From contig NZ_CP032544.1 of NCBI RefSeq assembly GCF_003867075.1, forward strand, positions 796,001-860,000: a stretch of DNA of 64,000 nt, given 5' to 3'. The position numbers were made by a program, and so were the translations under genes. Under the pieces are notes generated by a model. The model saw only the letters and a list, made by a program, of their open reading frames with translations, was not told the origin of the DNA and did not search any database. The DNA is from Tenacibaculum mesophilum (GTDB lineage Bacteria > Bacteroidota > Bacteroidia > Flavobacteriales > Flavobacteriaceae). Shown here piece by piece: positions 1 through 8,430 of this stretch (position 1 is the first letter of the stretch; every line of letters starts with the position of its first letter).

Positions 1-692
1 GGGTAATAAACGAAGAGAAAGATGTAGAGCAAATAGCCAAAGCTTTTAAAGAAGTTAACACCCTATATATTGCTGATGGACATCATCGTTCAACATCTTC
101 ATGTTTATTGGCACAAAATTTAGCAGAAAATAATCCAAAACATACGGGTAAAGAAGACTATAATTTTTTCATGAGTTACCTATTACCTGAGAGCCAGGTT
201 AAAATTTATGAATTCAATAGATTTATAAGAGATTTAAACGGGTTAACTCCAGAGGAGCTTTTAATAGAATTAGATACTCATTTTAGAATTGAGAATCGTG
301 GACAGGAATTATATAAACCTAAAGAAAAACACCATTTTAGCATGTATTTAAATGGTGAATTTTATGCTTTGTATTTACGTAAATCAGCTTATGAATTTAC
401 TGACTGTTTAAGTGAATTAGATGCTTATATTTTATATACAACCGTATTAGAACCTATTTTAGGAATTGAGGATATTAGAAACGCTTCTAAAATTGTATAT
501 TCTCAAGACAAATCTGACGGGTTAGAATTAAAAACAAAGGTTGACAGTGGTGAGTTTAAAGTTTCTTTTGGAATGCTACCTACCAATATTCAAGAACTAA
601 AAACTATTGTTGATGCTGGCTTAATGATGCCACCGAAAACAACCTACATAGAACCTAAGTTAAGAAGTGCTTTAACTATTTACGAGTTTTAG
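1..692 (+). CDS. DUF1015 family protein, 5' end cut by window edge
   Basis: The reading frame is open from the first complete codon (base 3) to the stop at 692, so the gene begins upstream of the window. The segment YIADGHHRS near the left edge is the DUF1015 signature (a family usually about 400 aa, often beside serine-biosynthesis genes in Bacteroidota). About 229 C-terminal residues are present. No ATG lies early in the frame, and the TTG at 108 falls inside the conserved domain, so it is not the start. The biochemical function of DUF1015 is unknown. The next gene follows after 24 bp and may be cotranscribed. Confidence 0.85.
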   Translation, partial: VINEEKDVEQIAKAFKEVNTLYIADGHHRSTSSCLLAQNLAENNPKHTGKEDYNFFMSYLLPESQVKIYEFNRFIRDLNGLTPEELLIELDTHFRIENRGQELYKPKEKHHFSMYLNGEFYALYLRKSAYEFTDCLSELDAYILYTTVLEPILGIEDIRNASKIVYSQDKSDGLELKTKVDSGEFKVSFGMLPTNIQELKTIVDAGLMMPPKTTYIEPKLRSALTIYEF

Positions 693-716
693 TATAAAGT
701 CTGATAAACAATTATT

Positions 717-1385
717 ATGATTACAGGAATTAAAGAAAATCTTCAAAAAATAAAATCAACACTACCAGAAAATGTAACGTTAGTTGCTGTTTCTAAAACC
801 AAACCTATTGCAGATTTACAAGAAGCTTACGATGCTGGTCAGCGAATATTTGGTGAGAATAAAATACAAGAAATGGTAGCTAAGTATGATGAATTGCCTA
901 AGGACATAAAATGGCATATGATTGGTCATTTACAACGTAATAAGGTAAAGTATATGGCTCATTTTGTTGATTTAATTCATGGTGTAGATAGTTTTAAAAC
1001 ACTGAAAGAAATAAACAAACAGGCTAAAAAACATAATAGAGTTATTAATTGTTTGTTACAAGCACGAATTGCTAAAGAAGATACTAAATTTGGGTTACCT
1101 TTTGAAGATATTGAAGCTATTTTAGCGTCAGATGAGTTAAAAGAGCTTGAAAATATAAAAATTGTTGGTTTAATGGGAATGGCTACGTTTACAGATAACC
1201 AAAAACAATTACAAGAAGAATTTTCTTCATTAGCTAATTTCTTTAATGGAAATAAAGAAAACTATCCTAATTTACAAACATTATCTATGGGAATGAGTGG
1301 AGATTATGAATTAGCCATAAAAAATGGTAGTACAATGGTACGAATAGGAAGCTCAATTTTTGGAGTTAGAAATTATATTGCTTAG
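717..1385 (+). CDS. YggS/PROSC-type pyridoxal-phosphate homeostasis protein
   Basis: This 222-aa protein has the single-domain alanine-racemase-like fold of the YggS/YBL036C/PROSC family. It shows VAVSKTKP with the PLP-binding lysine near residue 27, then FGENKIQE, WHMIGHLQRNK and the C-terminal SMGMSGDYELAI phosphate-binding segment, ending at RIGSSIFG. Family members bind PLP and buffer its free level in the cytoplasm, and no catalytic reaction is established. The length is normal. ATG at 717 follows the upstream stop by 24 bp. Confidence 0.93.
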   Translation: MITGIKENLQKIKSTLPENVTLVAVSKTKPIADLQEAYDAGQRIFGENKIQEMVAKYDELPKDIKWHMIGHLQRNKVKYMAHFVDLIHGVDSFKTLKEINKQAKKHNRVINCLLQARIAKEDTKFGLPFEDIEAILASDELKELENIKIVGLMGMATFTDNQKQLQEEFSSLANFFNGNKENYPNLQTLSMGMSGDYELAIKNGSTMVRIGSSIFGVRNYIA

Positions 1386-1418
1386 ATTTACATAAACTAG
1401 CTTAAAAAAGGGAGAGAT

Positions 1419-2516
1419 TTGTACGCTATTTTAGACATTGAAACTACTGGAGGGAAATATAACGAAGAAGGGATTACAGAAATTGCCATCTATAAATATG
1501 ATGGACATCAAATTGTAGATCAATTCATTAGTTTAGTTAATCCAGAAAGGGAAATTCAGGAATTTGTTGTAAAACTTACTGGTATTAATAATAAAATGCT
1601 ACGAAATGCGCCCAAGTTTTATGAAATAGCGAAAAGAATTGTTGAAATAACTCAAGATTGTTTTATTGTGGCTCATAATGCTAACTTTGATTATCGTATT
1701 CTTCGTACCGAATTTGACAGGTTAGGTTATAAATACAAACGAAATACACTATGTACAGTTAGTTTAAGCAAAAAACTAATTCCAGAGTCACCATCTCATA
1801 GTCTAGGAAAACTCTGTAAGTTTTTAGGAATTCCTATGTCTGATCGTCACAGAGCAACAGGTGACGCATTAGCTACGGTACAATTATTTAAACTATTAAT
1901 AGATAAAGATGTTGAGAAAGGTATTATTCAACAATCTATAAAGTATTTTGACAACAGACATGAAAAGTTTCATATTCAAAGAATATTAGATAGTTTACCT
2001 GAAAAAGAAGGTCTTTTTTATGTTCATAACCACGAAGGAACAATCATTTTTGTAGGGAGAGGTAAAAATATAAAGCAAGAAACTAATAAACTCTTTTTAA
2101 AAGAAACTAGAAAAGCATTAAAAGTAATAAAAAGAGTTAGTAAAGTTTCTTATGAAGAAACTGGGAATATGCTTTTTACCCGTTTAAAATATCATTTAGA
2201 ACTTGAAAAGCTAAAACCTAAGTACAATATCATTAGAAAAAGAAAAATTACAGATAAAAACTTTAATCACGATAATATGCTTATTGTTGATAAAGGCAGA
2301 ATTCCTGAAGAACACGCCGTAATTTTAATCGAAAAAAACGAAGTTATAGGATATACATATACCAATCTTGCTTTTCAGGAAAACCAGTTATCTATTCTAA
2401 AATCAATGCTTACTCCTATTGAATACAAAGAGTTAGCAAAAACCATCATTAAAAACTACTTACTAAAAAATAAAGTCTCTAAAATAGTACGATTACAAGT
2501 TGAAAATAATTTATAA
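1419..2516 (+). CDS. DEDDh 3'-5' exonuclease (PolC/DnaQ epsilon-like) with degenerate GIY-YIG C-terminus
   Basis: Residues 1-170 are a DnaQ-type exonuclease: LDIETTGG (D6, E8), AHNANFDYRIL, and HRATGDALAT carrying the His-Asp pair. From about residue 195 there is a UvrC-like GIY-YIG module (GLFYVHNHEG, FVGRGKNIKQ, KPKYNI). Similar exonuclease/GIY-YIG fusions are common in Bacteroidota. In the GIY-YIG part the expected catalytic Arg (KKR in relatives) reads KQET, and the expected Glu region reads TRLKYH, so this nuclease half looks inactive. The start is TTG at 1419, preceded by a purine-rich AAAAAAGGGAGAG. The exonuclease motif begins at residue 5, so no earlier start is needed. Confidence 0.85.
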   Translation: MYAILDIETTGGKYNEEGITEIAIYKYDGHQIVDQFISLVNPEREIQEFVVKLTGINNKMLRNAPKFYEIAKRIVEITQDCFIVAHNANFDYRILRTEFDRLGYKYKRNTLCTVSLSKKLIPESPSHSLGKLCKFLGIPMSDRHRATGDALATVQLFKLLIDKDVEKGIIQQSIKYFDNRHEKFHIQRILDSLPEKEGLFYVHNHEGTIIFVGRGKNIKQETNKLFLKETRKALKVIKRVSKVSYEETGNMLFTRLKYHLELEKLKPKYNIIRKRKITDKNFNHDNMLIVDKGRIPEEHAVILIEKNEVIGYTYTNLAFQENQLSILKSMLTPIEYKELAKTIIKNYLLKNKVSKIVRLQVENNL

Positions 2517-2547
2517 TATGCTATAAAGCATTCAAAAACCTAATCTT

Positions 2548-3363
2548 TTGGATAGTAAAAAACTTAATTGGAGAGAAAAATTACATGAAGTAATCTACGA
2601 AGCAGATACTCCTGCAGGACGATTATTTGACATCATCTTGTTATTTGCAATCTTAGCAAGTATTGTACTGGTTATGCTTGAAAGTATTGAAAGTTTTGAT
2701 AACAAACATCATAATTTCCTATATATTTCAGAATGGATTATTACTATTTTTTTTTCCATTGAGTATATCCTAAGAATTATTTCAATAAACAAGCCAACAA
2801 AATACATTTTTAGCTTTTATGGTATTATAGATTTACTTTCTACTATTCCTATGTACCTAACGTTCTTTTTTGTAGGTACACATAGTAGTTTAATAGCTTT
2901 GAGAGCATTACGCCTATTAAGAGTTTTTAGGATTTTAAAAGTCTCTAGGTATATTGGAGAGTCAAATCAATTAATAAAAGCTTTAAATGCTAGTAAAGCT
3001 AAAATTGGAGTCTTTCTTTATTTTGTGTTGATTATCTGTATCATTTTAGGTTCCGTAATGTATTTTATTGAAGGGGCTGAAAACGGCTTTACAAGTATTC
3101 CTAGAAGCATTTATTGGTCAATAGTAACACTTACAACCGTTGGTTATGGAGATATTGCTCCGCAAACCGCTTTAGGACAATTTATTGCAAGTATTACAGT
3201 AATTATTGGTTATGCTATTATTGCGATACCTACAGGAATTGTAAGTTCCGAAATGACTAAAAAAAAGGTACACCTAAACACTCAATCTTGCCCAAATTGC
3301 TCCTATGAAGGACATAAAGATGATGCAGAATTTTGTTATCATTGCGGAACAAAACTGAACTAA
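2548..3363 (+). CDS. Voltage-gated-type potassium channel with C-terminal zinc ribbon
   Basis: A 271-aa integral membrane protein of the ion_trans family. S1-S6 helices span roughly residues 25-235. An S4-like segment with regularly spaced arginines (LRALRLLRVFRILKVSR, about 117-134) precedes the pore, and the selectivity filter is TTVGYGD. After S6 the protein ends with a CPNC...CYHCG zinc-ribbon motif, which is unusual for a channel. The start is TTG at 2548; an in-frame TAA at 2524 blocks extension and the first ATG would remove S1. The stop codon abuts the ATG of miaA, so the two are translationally linked. Confidence 0.88.
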   Translation: MDSKKLNWREKLHEVIYEADTPAGRLFDIILLFAILASIVLVMLESIESFDNKHHNFLYISEWIITIFFSIEYILRIISINKPTKYIFSFYGIIDLLSTIPMYLTFFFVGTHSSLIALRALRLLRVFRILKVSRYIGESNQLIKALNASKAKIGVFLYFVLIICIILGSVMYFIEGAENGFTSIPRSIYWSIVTLTTVGYGDIAPQTALGQFIASITVIIGYAIIAIPTGIVSSEMTKKKVHLNTQSCPNCSYEGHKDDAEFCYHCGTKLN

Positions 3364-4272
3364 ATGTCTCAAAAAAACACATTAATTACGATTGTTGGTG
3401 CAACTGCTATTGGTAAAACAGCACTAAGCATTAAACTAGCTCAGCACTTTAATTGTGAAATTATTTCGTGTGACTCTCGTCAGTTTTATAAAGAAATGAC
3501 TATAGGAACAGCGGTTCCTGACCCCGAAGAACTGGATGCTGCTCCACATCATTTTATACAAAACAGAAGTGTTTTTGAAAATTATTCAGTAGGACAGTTT
3601 GAAAAAGATGCATTAAAAACTCTAAACGAACTATTTACTAAAAACCCTATTCAAATAATGGTAGGCGGAAGTGGTTTGTATGTAGATGCTGTTTTAAAAG
3701 GATTAGATTATTTTCCTGATGTAGATCCACAAATAAGAATAGATTTAACTACTGAGTTAGAAAACAAAGGTATAGAACATCTTCAAAAAAGATTAAAAAA
3801 ACTTGATATTGAAGCTTACAATACGATTGCTATTGACAATCCACATCGATTAATCCGTTCTTTAGAGATTTGTATAGGAACTGGAGAAACATACAGTTCT
3901 TTTAAAAATAAACCTAAAGCACCTCGTAATTTTCAATCTATAAAAATTGGATTGACAGCCGATAGAGAAATTATGTATGATCGTATTAATCGTCGTGTAG
4001 CTATTATGATTGAAAAAGGTTTGATAGAAGAAGCTAAAAAACTACATCCTTATAAAAACCTAAACGCATTGCAAACAGTAGGGTACAGAGAGTTATTCGA
4101 ATATTTTGAAGGTAACTTTACTAAAGAATTTGCTATTGAGGAAATTAAGAAGAACTCAAGAAGGTTTGCCAAACGACAAGGAACATGGTTTCGTAAAGAT
4201 TCAAACATTTTATGGTTTGATTTCCAAGAAGATCTTCAAAATATCATAAAAACTATTGAAAATAAACTTTAA
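3364..4272 (+). CDS. miaA: tRNA dimethylallyltransferase MiaA
   Basis: Transfers a dimethylallyl group to N6 of A37 in tRNAs that read UNN codons. The N-terminal P-loop GATAIGKTALS (residues 12-22), the SCDSRQFYKEM segment, and the C-terminal LNALQTVGYRELFEYFEG and RRFAKRQGTWFRKD motifs are all typical of MiaA. The length (302 aa) is normal. The ATG follows the stop of the upstream channel gene directly (TAAATG). Confidence 0.97.
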   Translation: MSQKNTLITIVGATAIGKTALSIKLAQHFNCEIISCDSRQFYKEMTIGTAVPDPEELDAAPHHFIQNRSVFENYSVGQFEKDALKTLNELFTKNPIQIMVGGSGLYVDAVLKGLDYFPDVDPQIRIDLTTELENKGIEHLQKRLKKLDIEAYNTIAIDNPHRLIRSLEICIGTGETYSSFKNKPKAPRNFQSIKIGLTADREIMYDRINRRVAIMIEKGLIEEAKKLHPYKNLNALQTVGYRELFEYFEGNFTKEFAIEEIKKNSRRFAKRQGTWFRKDSNILWFDFQEDLQNIIKTIENKL

Positions 4273-4305
4273 CGCTTTTTAAGAGCACTAAAAAAATCAC
4301 TTTTT

Positions 4306-4313
4306 TATATTTG
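4306..4313 (+). promoter_or_regulatory. Putative -7 box of the ompH promoter
   Basis: TATATTTG matches the Bacteroidota -7 consensus TAnnTTTG and lies 18 bp before the ATG of the OmpH-family gene. No clear TTG -33 element was seen at the usual distance. Confidence 0.5.
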
Positions 4314-4330
4314 TCAAAAAACAGAAATAC

Positions 4331-4834
4331 ATGAAACTAAAAATCACTTTTATACTAACTTTATTTTTTATAGGATTTTCAAATGCGCAAACCAAAGTAG
4401 GAACGGTAGATAGCGAATTAGTCATTAGTAAAATGCCTCAAATGAAAGGGGTCTTACAACGAGTAGAAAATTATGGTAAAAAACTAGATTCTAGTTTTCA
4501 AATAAAAGCTACAGAATATAAGACAAAAGTTGATTCTTTTAAAGCAGAAGAAAAACTAATGACCGATGATGATAAGAAAACTAGAATTCAAGAATTAAGA
4601 ACTCTTGAACAAGAAATGGGTAAATTTCGTCAGAATGGATCAGCTATGATGCAAGTACAAAGAGAGCAGAGTTTAAGACCACTATATAAAAAACTAAGCG
4701 AAGTAATAGCTGAAGTAGCAAAAGCTAATGGTTATACACAAATTTTAACTACTACTGGAAACGAATTTGGTTATATCGATGAACGTTTTGATATCACTAA
4801 ATTGGTATTAGATAAACTAGGAATTAAAGAGTAA
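4331..4834 (+). CDS. OmpH/Skp-family periplasmic protein
   Basis: A 167-aa secreted protein: signal peptide MKLKITFILTLFFIGFSNAQ, then KVGTVDSELVISKMPQ, the start of the OmpH/Skp domain, and a long charged helical region (residues 40-115) that would form the coiled-coil arms, ending in a conserved beta segment (YTQILTTTGNEFGYID). Skp proteins chaperone unfolded outer-membrane proteins in the periplasm. Unlike many Bacteroidota ompH genes it is not next to bamA here. Confidence 0.88.
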   Translation: MKLKITFILTLFFIGFSNAQTKVGTVDSELVISKMPQMKGVLQRVENYGKKLDSSFQIKATEYKTKVDSFKAEEKLMTDDDKKTRIQELRTLEQEMGKFRQNGSAMMQVQREQSLRPLYKKLSEVIAEVAKANGYTQILTTTGNEFGYIDERFDITKLVLDKLGIKE

Positions 4835-4841
4835 ATCTTTT

Positions 4842-5663
4842 ATGTCCCTAAAAAAAAAAGACTTACAATTACAATATGAAGGATTTTTAAAAACACCTTT
4901 TCTATGGCATGGAAAAGGTGTTTTTAATTTAGAACAATTCTCCATATTAAAAATTAAAACAATCTCGTTTAATGAAGAAATCAAACAAAAACTACGTTTG
5001 GGTAAATTGGTTGAACGTTTTGTTTCATTTGAATTAAATCAAAATAGTTCTGTATCAATCCTTGCTGAGAGCATTCAAATTCAAAATAAAAAAATTACTG
5101 TAGGAGAGTTAGATTGTTTATTGTTAAAGGATAAAGAATCAATTCATTTAGAAATTATATATAAGTTCTACTTATATGATGTTTCTGTTGGAAACTCTGA
5201 AATTGAACATTGGATTGGCCCAAATCGACGCGATTCTCTTATTCAAAAGCTAACAAAACTTCAAGAAAAACAATTACCACTACTCTATTCTAATCACACT
5301 AAAACTTATTTAGATAAATTAAAGTTGGTTATAGATGAAATAATACAACAAGTATATTTTAAAGCACAATTGTTTGTTCCTCTAAAGGATTTCGGGGAAA
5401 AAATCAAACAGCTAAATAATGAGTGTATCTATGGTTTTTATATTTACCCGAAAGAATTACCACAATTCTCAGATTGTAAATTCTATATTCCTAATAAACA
5501 TAACTGGTTAGTAAATCCACATTCAAATATTGACTGGTTAACTTTTGAAACCTTTCAAGATAAACTTCAACAATTTTTAAATGAAGAAAATGCTCCTCTT
5601 TGTTGGCTAAAGAAACCAAACGGCGAACTTTTTAAGTTTTTTATAGTTTGGTGGAATAATTAG
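4842..5663 (+). CDS. DUF1853 family protein
   Basis: A 273-aa soluble protein with features of the DUF1853 family: the N-terminal TPFLWHG segment, then a restriction-endonuclease-like core with GELDCLLL...HLEIIYKFYLY, followed by GPNRRDSLIQKLTKL. The E-x(n)-D/E-x-K arrangement (GELD...EIIYKF) resembles a PD-(D/E)XK fold, but that is inference. It starts 8 bp after the OmpH gene. Its cellular role is unknown. Confidence 0.8.
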   Translation: MSLKKKDLQLQYEGFLKTPFLWHGKGVFNLEQFSILKIKTISFNEEIKQKLRLGKLVERFVSFELNQNSSVSILAESIQIQNKKITVGELDCLLLKDKESIHLEIIYKFYLYDVSVGNSEIEHWIGPNRRDSLIQKLTKLQEKQLPLLYSNHTKTYLDKLKLVIDEIIQQVYFKAQLFVPLKDFGEKIKQLNNECIYGFYIYPKELPQFSDCKFYIPNKHNWLVNPHSNIDWLTFETFQDKLQQFLNEENAPLCWLKKPNGELFKFFIVWWNN

Positions 5664-6148
5664 TGTATTTTAAATTATTCGTAAAAAATTTAAGTTCTCT
5701 TTTTTCTTCTATTCTCTTTACGTACTTAGGGTAAACAAGGCATAGTCTTTAAATATCTCACATCAATTAACTTGTTATGAATCACACAAGTTTTCTTCCC
5801 CTTTTAATTCTATTTTTTCTTTACTCTATACCTTTTTGTAGATAAATTTATACGCCGCGCTACTTCCCCAATTTTTTAATTTTAAACAATATATAAATAC
5901 AATGTTTAAAACCTTTAATTAAAAGAGATTATGCTACTTCTTTTATAGCGTTTATGTATTTTTCCTATATCCTCAAAACACCTTGAAACTCCATCCTTAA
6001 CAAACCCCTTATCATAATTATCATTAAGGTGCATTTCTTTTTTATATAAATAACTATCTTAAAGTTTATAACCAATTAATCGGTATTTCATATAATCAAA
6101 AACCACCTGTAATTCAGGTGGTTTTTGGTTTTATCTAAGCGTGTAATA
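5664..6148. other. Intergenic region between DUF1853 and typA
   Basis: No recognisable gene. It holds an inverted repeat AACTTGT/ACAAGTT at 5769-5792 followed by a pyrimidine tract (possibly the terminator of the plus-strand operon) and the typA terminator at 6098-6126. A 39-codon minus-strand frame at 5915-6034, starting MHLNDNYDKGF, is open but unsupported by homology or a promoter. Confidence 0.5.
6098..6126 (-). terminator. Terminator of typA (bidirectional hairpin)
   Basis: A 12-bp stem AAAAACCACCTG / CAGGTGGTTTTT with a TAATT loop lies just past the typA stop and runs into a T-rich stretch on the minus strand. Confidence 0.85.
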
Positions 6149-7921
6149 TTACTTTACAAAGTTAATTTTACGCATACGTAAACTTTCTGGGGTAACTTCT
6201 AAATACTCATCTGGTCTAATATACTCCATACATTCTTCTAATGAGAAATCAATTTTTGGAGCAATTTTCACGCCGTCATCTGAACCTGAAGCACGTACGT
6301 TAGTTAACTTCTTTCCTTTAATTAAGTTAACTGCCATATCATCTGCCTTGGCATTTTCACCTACCACCTGACCTTTGTAAATCTCTTGGTTTGGATCAAT
6401 AAAGAAACGTCCTCTATCTTGTAAACGGTCAATTGCATAAGCAGTTGCTTTTCCTGTTTCAGAAGAAACAATAGCACCTTTTAACTCTTCTGCAAACTCT
6501 CCTTTATAAGGTCCATATTCGCTGAATCGGTGGTTTATAATTGCTTGACCAGCTGTTGCTGTTAATATTTTATTACGTAAACCAATTAATCCTCTTGATG
6601 GAATGGTAAATTCTAAATGTTGTAAATCTCCTTTTGGCTCCATTACTAATAAGTCTCCTTTACGTAAAGAAACTAAGTTAATTGCTTTAGAAGCTACATC
6701 TTCAGGAACATCAATTGATAATGTTTCGTATGGTTCACACTTAACTCCGTCAATCTCTTTTAAAATTACTTGAGGACGACCTACTTGTAATTCGTATCCT
6801 TCACGACGCATCGTTTCAATTAATACTGATAAGTGTAATACTCCACGTCCGAAAACGTTAAACTTATCCTCTGTATCTGTTTCATCAACACGTAAGGCTA
6901 AGTTTTTCTCCATCTCTTTAAATAAGCGATCACGTAAGTGACGAGACGTTACAAACTTACCTTCTTTACCAAAGAATGGAGAGTTATTAATAGTAAATAA
7001 CATACTCATAGTAGGTTGATCTACTTCAATTCTTGGTAAAGCTTCTGGATTATCTACATCAGCAATAGTATCTCCAATTTCAAAATCATCTAAACCTGTT
7101 ACTGCACAAATATCTCCACTACGAACTTTTTCTGCTTCAGCCTTACCCATTCCTTCAAAAACGTGTAATTCTTTAATACGGACTTTTTTCGTACTTCCAT
7201 CTGCTTTACAAAGCATGTAGTCTTTGTTCTTTTCTAAATCTCCACGGTAAACACGTCCAATAGCTATTCTTCCTTTAAATGAAGAATAATCTAACGATGT
7301 AATTTGCATTTGAGGAGATCCTTCACGATATGGTGCTTCTGGAATTGTTTCTAAAACAGCATCTAACAAAGGAACAATATCTTCAGTTGGTTTTTGCCAA
7401 TCTGTACTCATCCAACCATTTTTAGCTGAACCGTAAATAGTTGTAAAGTCTAATTGATCTTCATTTGCTTCTAAAGCAAACATTAAATCAAATACTTTTT
7501 CGTGTACTAAGTCTGGTGTACAGTTTTCTTTATCTACTTTGTTTACTACTACAATAGGAGTTAACCCTAATTCAATAGCTTTTCCTAATACGAAACGTGT
7601 TTGAGGCATTGGTCCTTCAAAAGCATCAACCAATAATAAAACTCCATCTGCCATTTTTAGTACACGTTCTACTTCTCCACCAAAATCGGCGTGACCAGGA
7701 GTATCAATTACATTAATCTTCACCCCTTTGTAGTTTACGGATACATTTTTAGATAAAATGGTAATACCACGTTCACGTTCTAAGTCGTTATTATCTAATA
7801 ATAAATCAGTACGCTCTTTACGTTCATCTAAAATTTTAGCTTGATCTATAATTTTGTCTACCAAGGTTGTCTTACCGTGGTCAACGTGTGCTATAATAGC
7901 AATGTTTCTTATTGATTGCAT
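6149..7921 (-). CDS. typA: Ribosome-associated translational GTPase TypA/BipA
   Basis: A 590-aa EF-G-like GTPase. G motifs are AHVDHGKTTL (11-20), the RERGITI switch I, DTPGHADFGGEV and NKVDK. Domain II, EF-G domain III/V and the BipA-specific C-terminus (RGLIGLRNKILTATAG, then LTNVRASGSDDG) all follow. BipA binds the 70S ribosome and supports stress and cold adaptation and late 50S assembly. It is monocistronic, with its own promoter and terminator. Confidence 0.97.
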   Translation of the reverse strand: MQSIRNIAIIAHVDHGKTTLVDKIIDQAKILDERKERTDLLLDNNDLERERGITILSKNVSVNYKGVKINVIDTPGHADFGGEVERVLKMADGVLLLVDAFEGPMPQTRFVLGKAIELGLTPIVVVNKVDKENCTPDLVHEKVFDLMFALEANEDQLDFTTIYGSAKNGWMSTDWQKPTEDIVPLLDAVLETIPEAPYREGSPQMQITSLDYSSFKGRIAIGRVYRGDLEKNKDYMLCKADGSTKKVRIKELHVFEGMGKAEAEKVRSGDICAVTGLDDFEIGDTIADVDNPEALPRIEVDQPTMSMLFTINNSPFFGKEGKFVTSRHLRDRLFKEMEKNLALRVDETDTEDKFNVFGRGVLHLSVLIETMRREGYELQVGRPQVILKEIDGVKCEPYETLSIDVPEDVASKAINLVSLRKGDLLVMEPKGDLQHLEFTIPSRGLIGLRNKILTATAGQAIINHRFSEYGPYKGEFAEELKGAIVSSETGKATAYAIDRLQDRGRFFIDPNQEIYKGQVVGENAKADDMAVNLIKGKKLTNVRASGSDDGVKIAPKIDFSLEECMEYIRPDEYLEVTPESLRMRKINFVK

Positions 7922-7941
7922 TCGTGCTTATTTTGAAGCTG

Positions 7942-7949
7942 CAAAAGTA
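7942..7949 (-). promoter_or_regulatory. Putative -7 box of the typA promoter
   Basis: On the minus strand this reads TACTTTTG, matching TAnnTTTG, about 21 bp before the typA ATG. Confidence 0.5.
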
Positions 7950-8121
7950 GTGTTTTATTGTTTACGATTAACGAAATTTTATTTATGAATTCGTAATATT
8001 TTATTTAAAGCTTTACAAAAAGTACTTTTTTATAACAATATACTACTATTTCTACTTTCATTTAAAGGAATTTTGTAGCTTTAATTAATGCCTAAAAAGG
8101 GAGTAATAGATAATTTTTGTG

Positions 8122-8430
8122 CTATTTTAACTTTCTATTTTCTAGCTCTTCATCATCTTCTCTAAAAGCACTAGGTAAAATATCAGGAATTAATTTTATA
8201 AGTAAAGGCAAAAGTAATGCTCCTCCTGGTAGCATAAACACTGTAAAGGCAGGAATTGCTTTACAAATATCAAGTGTTTGTTCTTTTACTTTTGCCTTTT
8301 CTTCGTCTGTTAATGAAGTTGTTAGTGATTTTCTAACAAGAAATATAAGCTCTCTGCTTTCTTGAAGCTCTTTTGCTAATCTTTTTTTATTTTTATAGAT
8401 AGCTTCTTTTATTTCATCAACTGTATTCAT
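8122..8430 (-). CDS. Small LETM1-like protein
   Basis: A 102-aa protein. Its segment KAIPAFTVFMLPGGALLLPLL followed by LIPDILPSAF closely resembles the core of the LETM1 ribosome-binding-like domain. The N-terminal half (residues 1-50) is charged and helical, and the hydrophobic stretch at about 60-85 could enter a membrane. Bacterial homologues are short and uncharacterised. It overlaps the proline dehydrogenase stop by 1 bp (both CDSs share base 8430), so the two are almost certainly cotranscribed. A function in ion exchange or ribosome tethering is only suggested by the eukaryotic family. Confidence 0.75.
   Translation of the reverse strand: MNTVDEIKEAIYKNKKRLAKELQESRELIFLVRKSLTTSLTDEEKAKVKEQTLDICKAIPAFTVFMLPGGALLLPLLIKLIPDILPSAFREDDEELENRKLK

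Noticed and set aside
8117..8365. Plus-strand open frame rich in Ser, opposite the LETM1-like gene
   Set aside because: It is the complement of a real coding region with a recognisable family and lacks a promoter or homology; the same applies to the other antisense frames over aroB, the his genes, rplI and the receptor gene.
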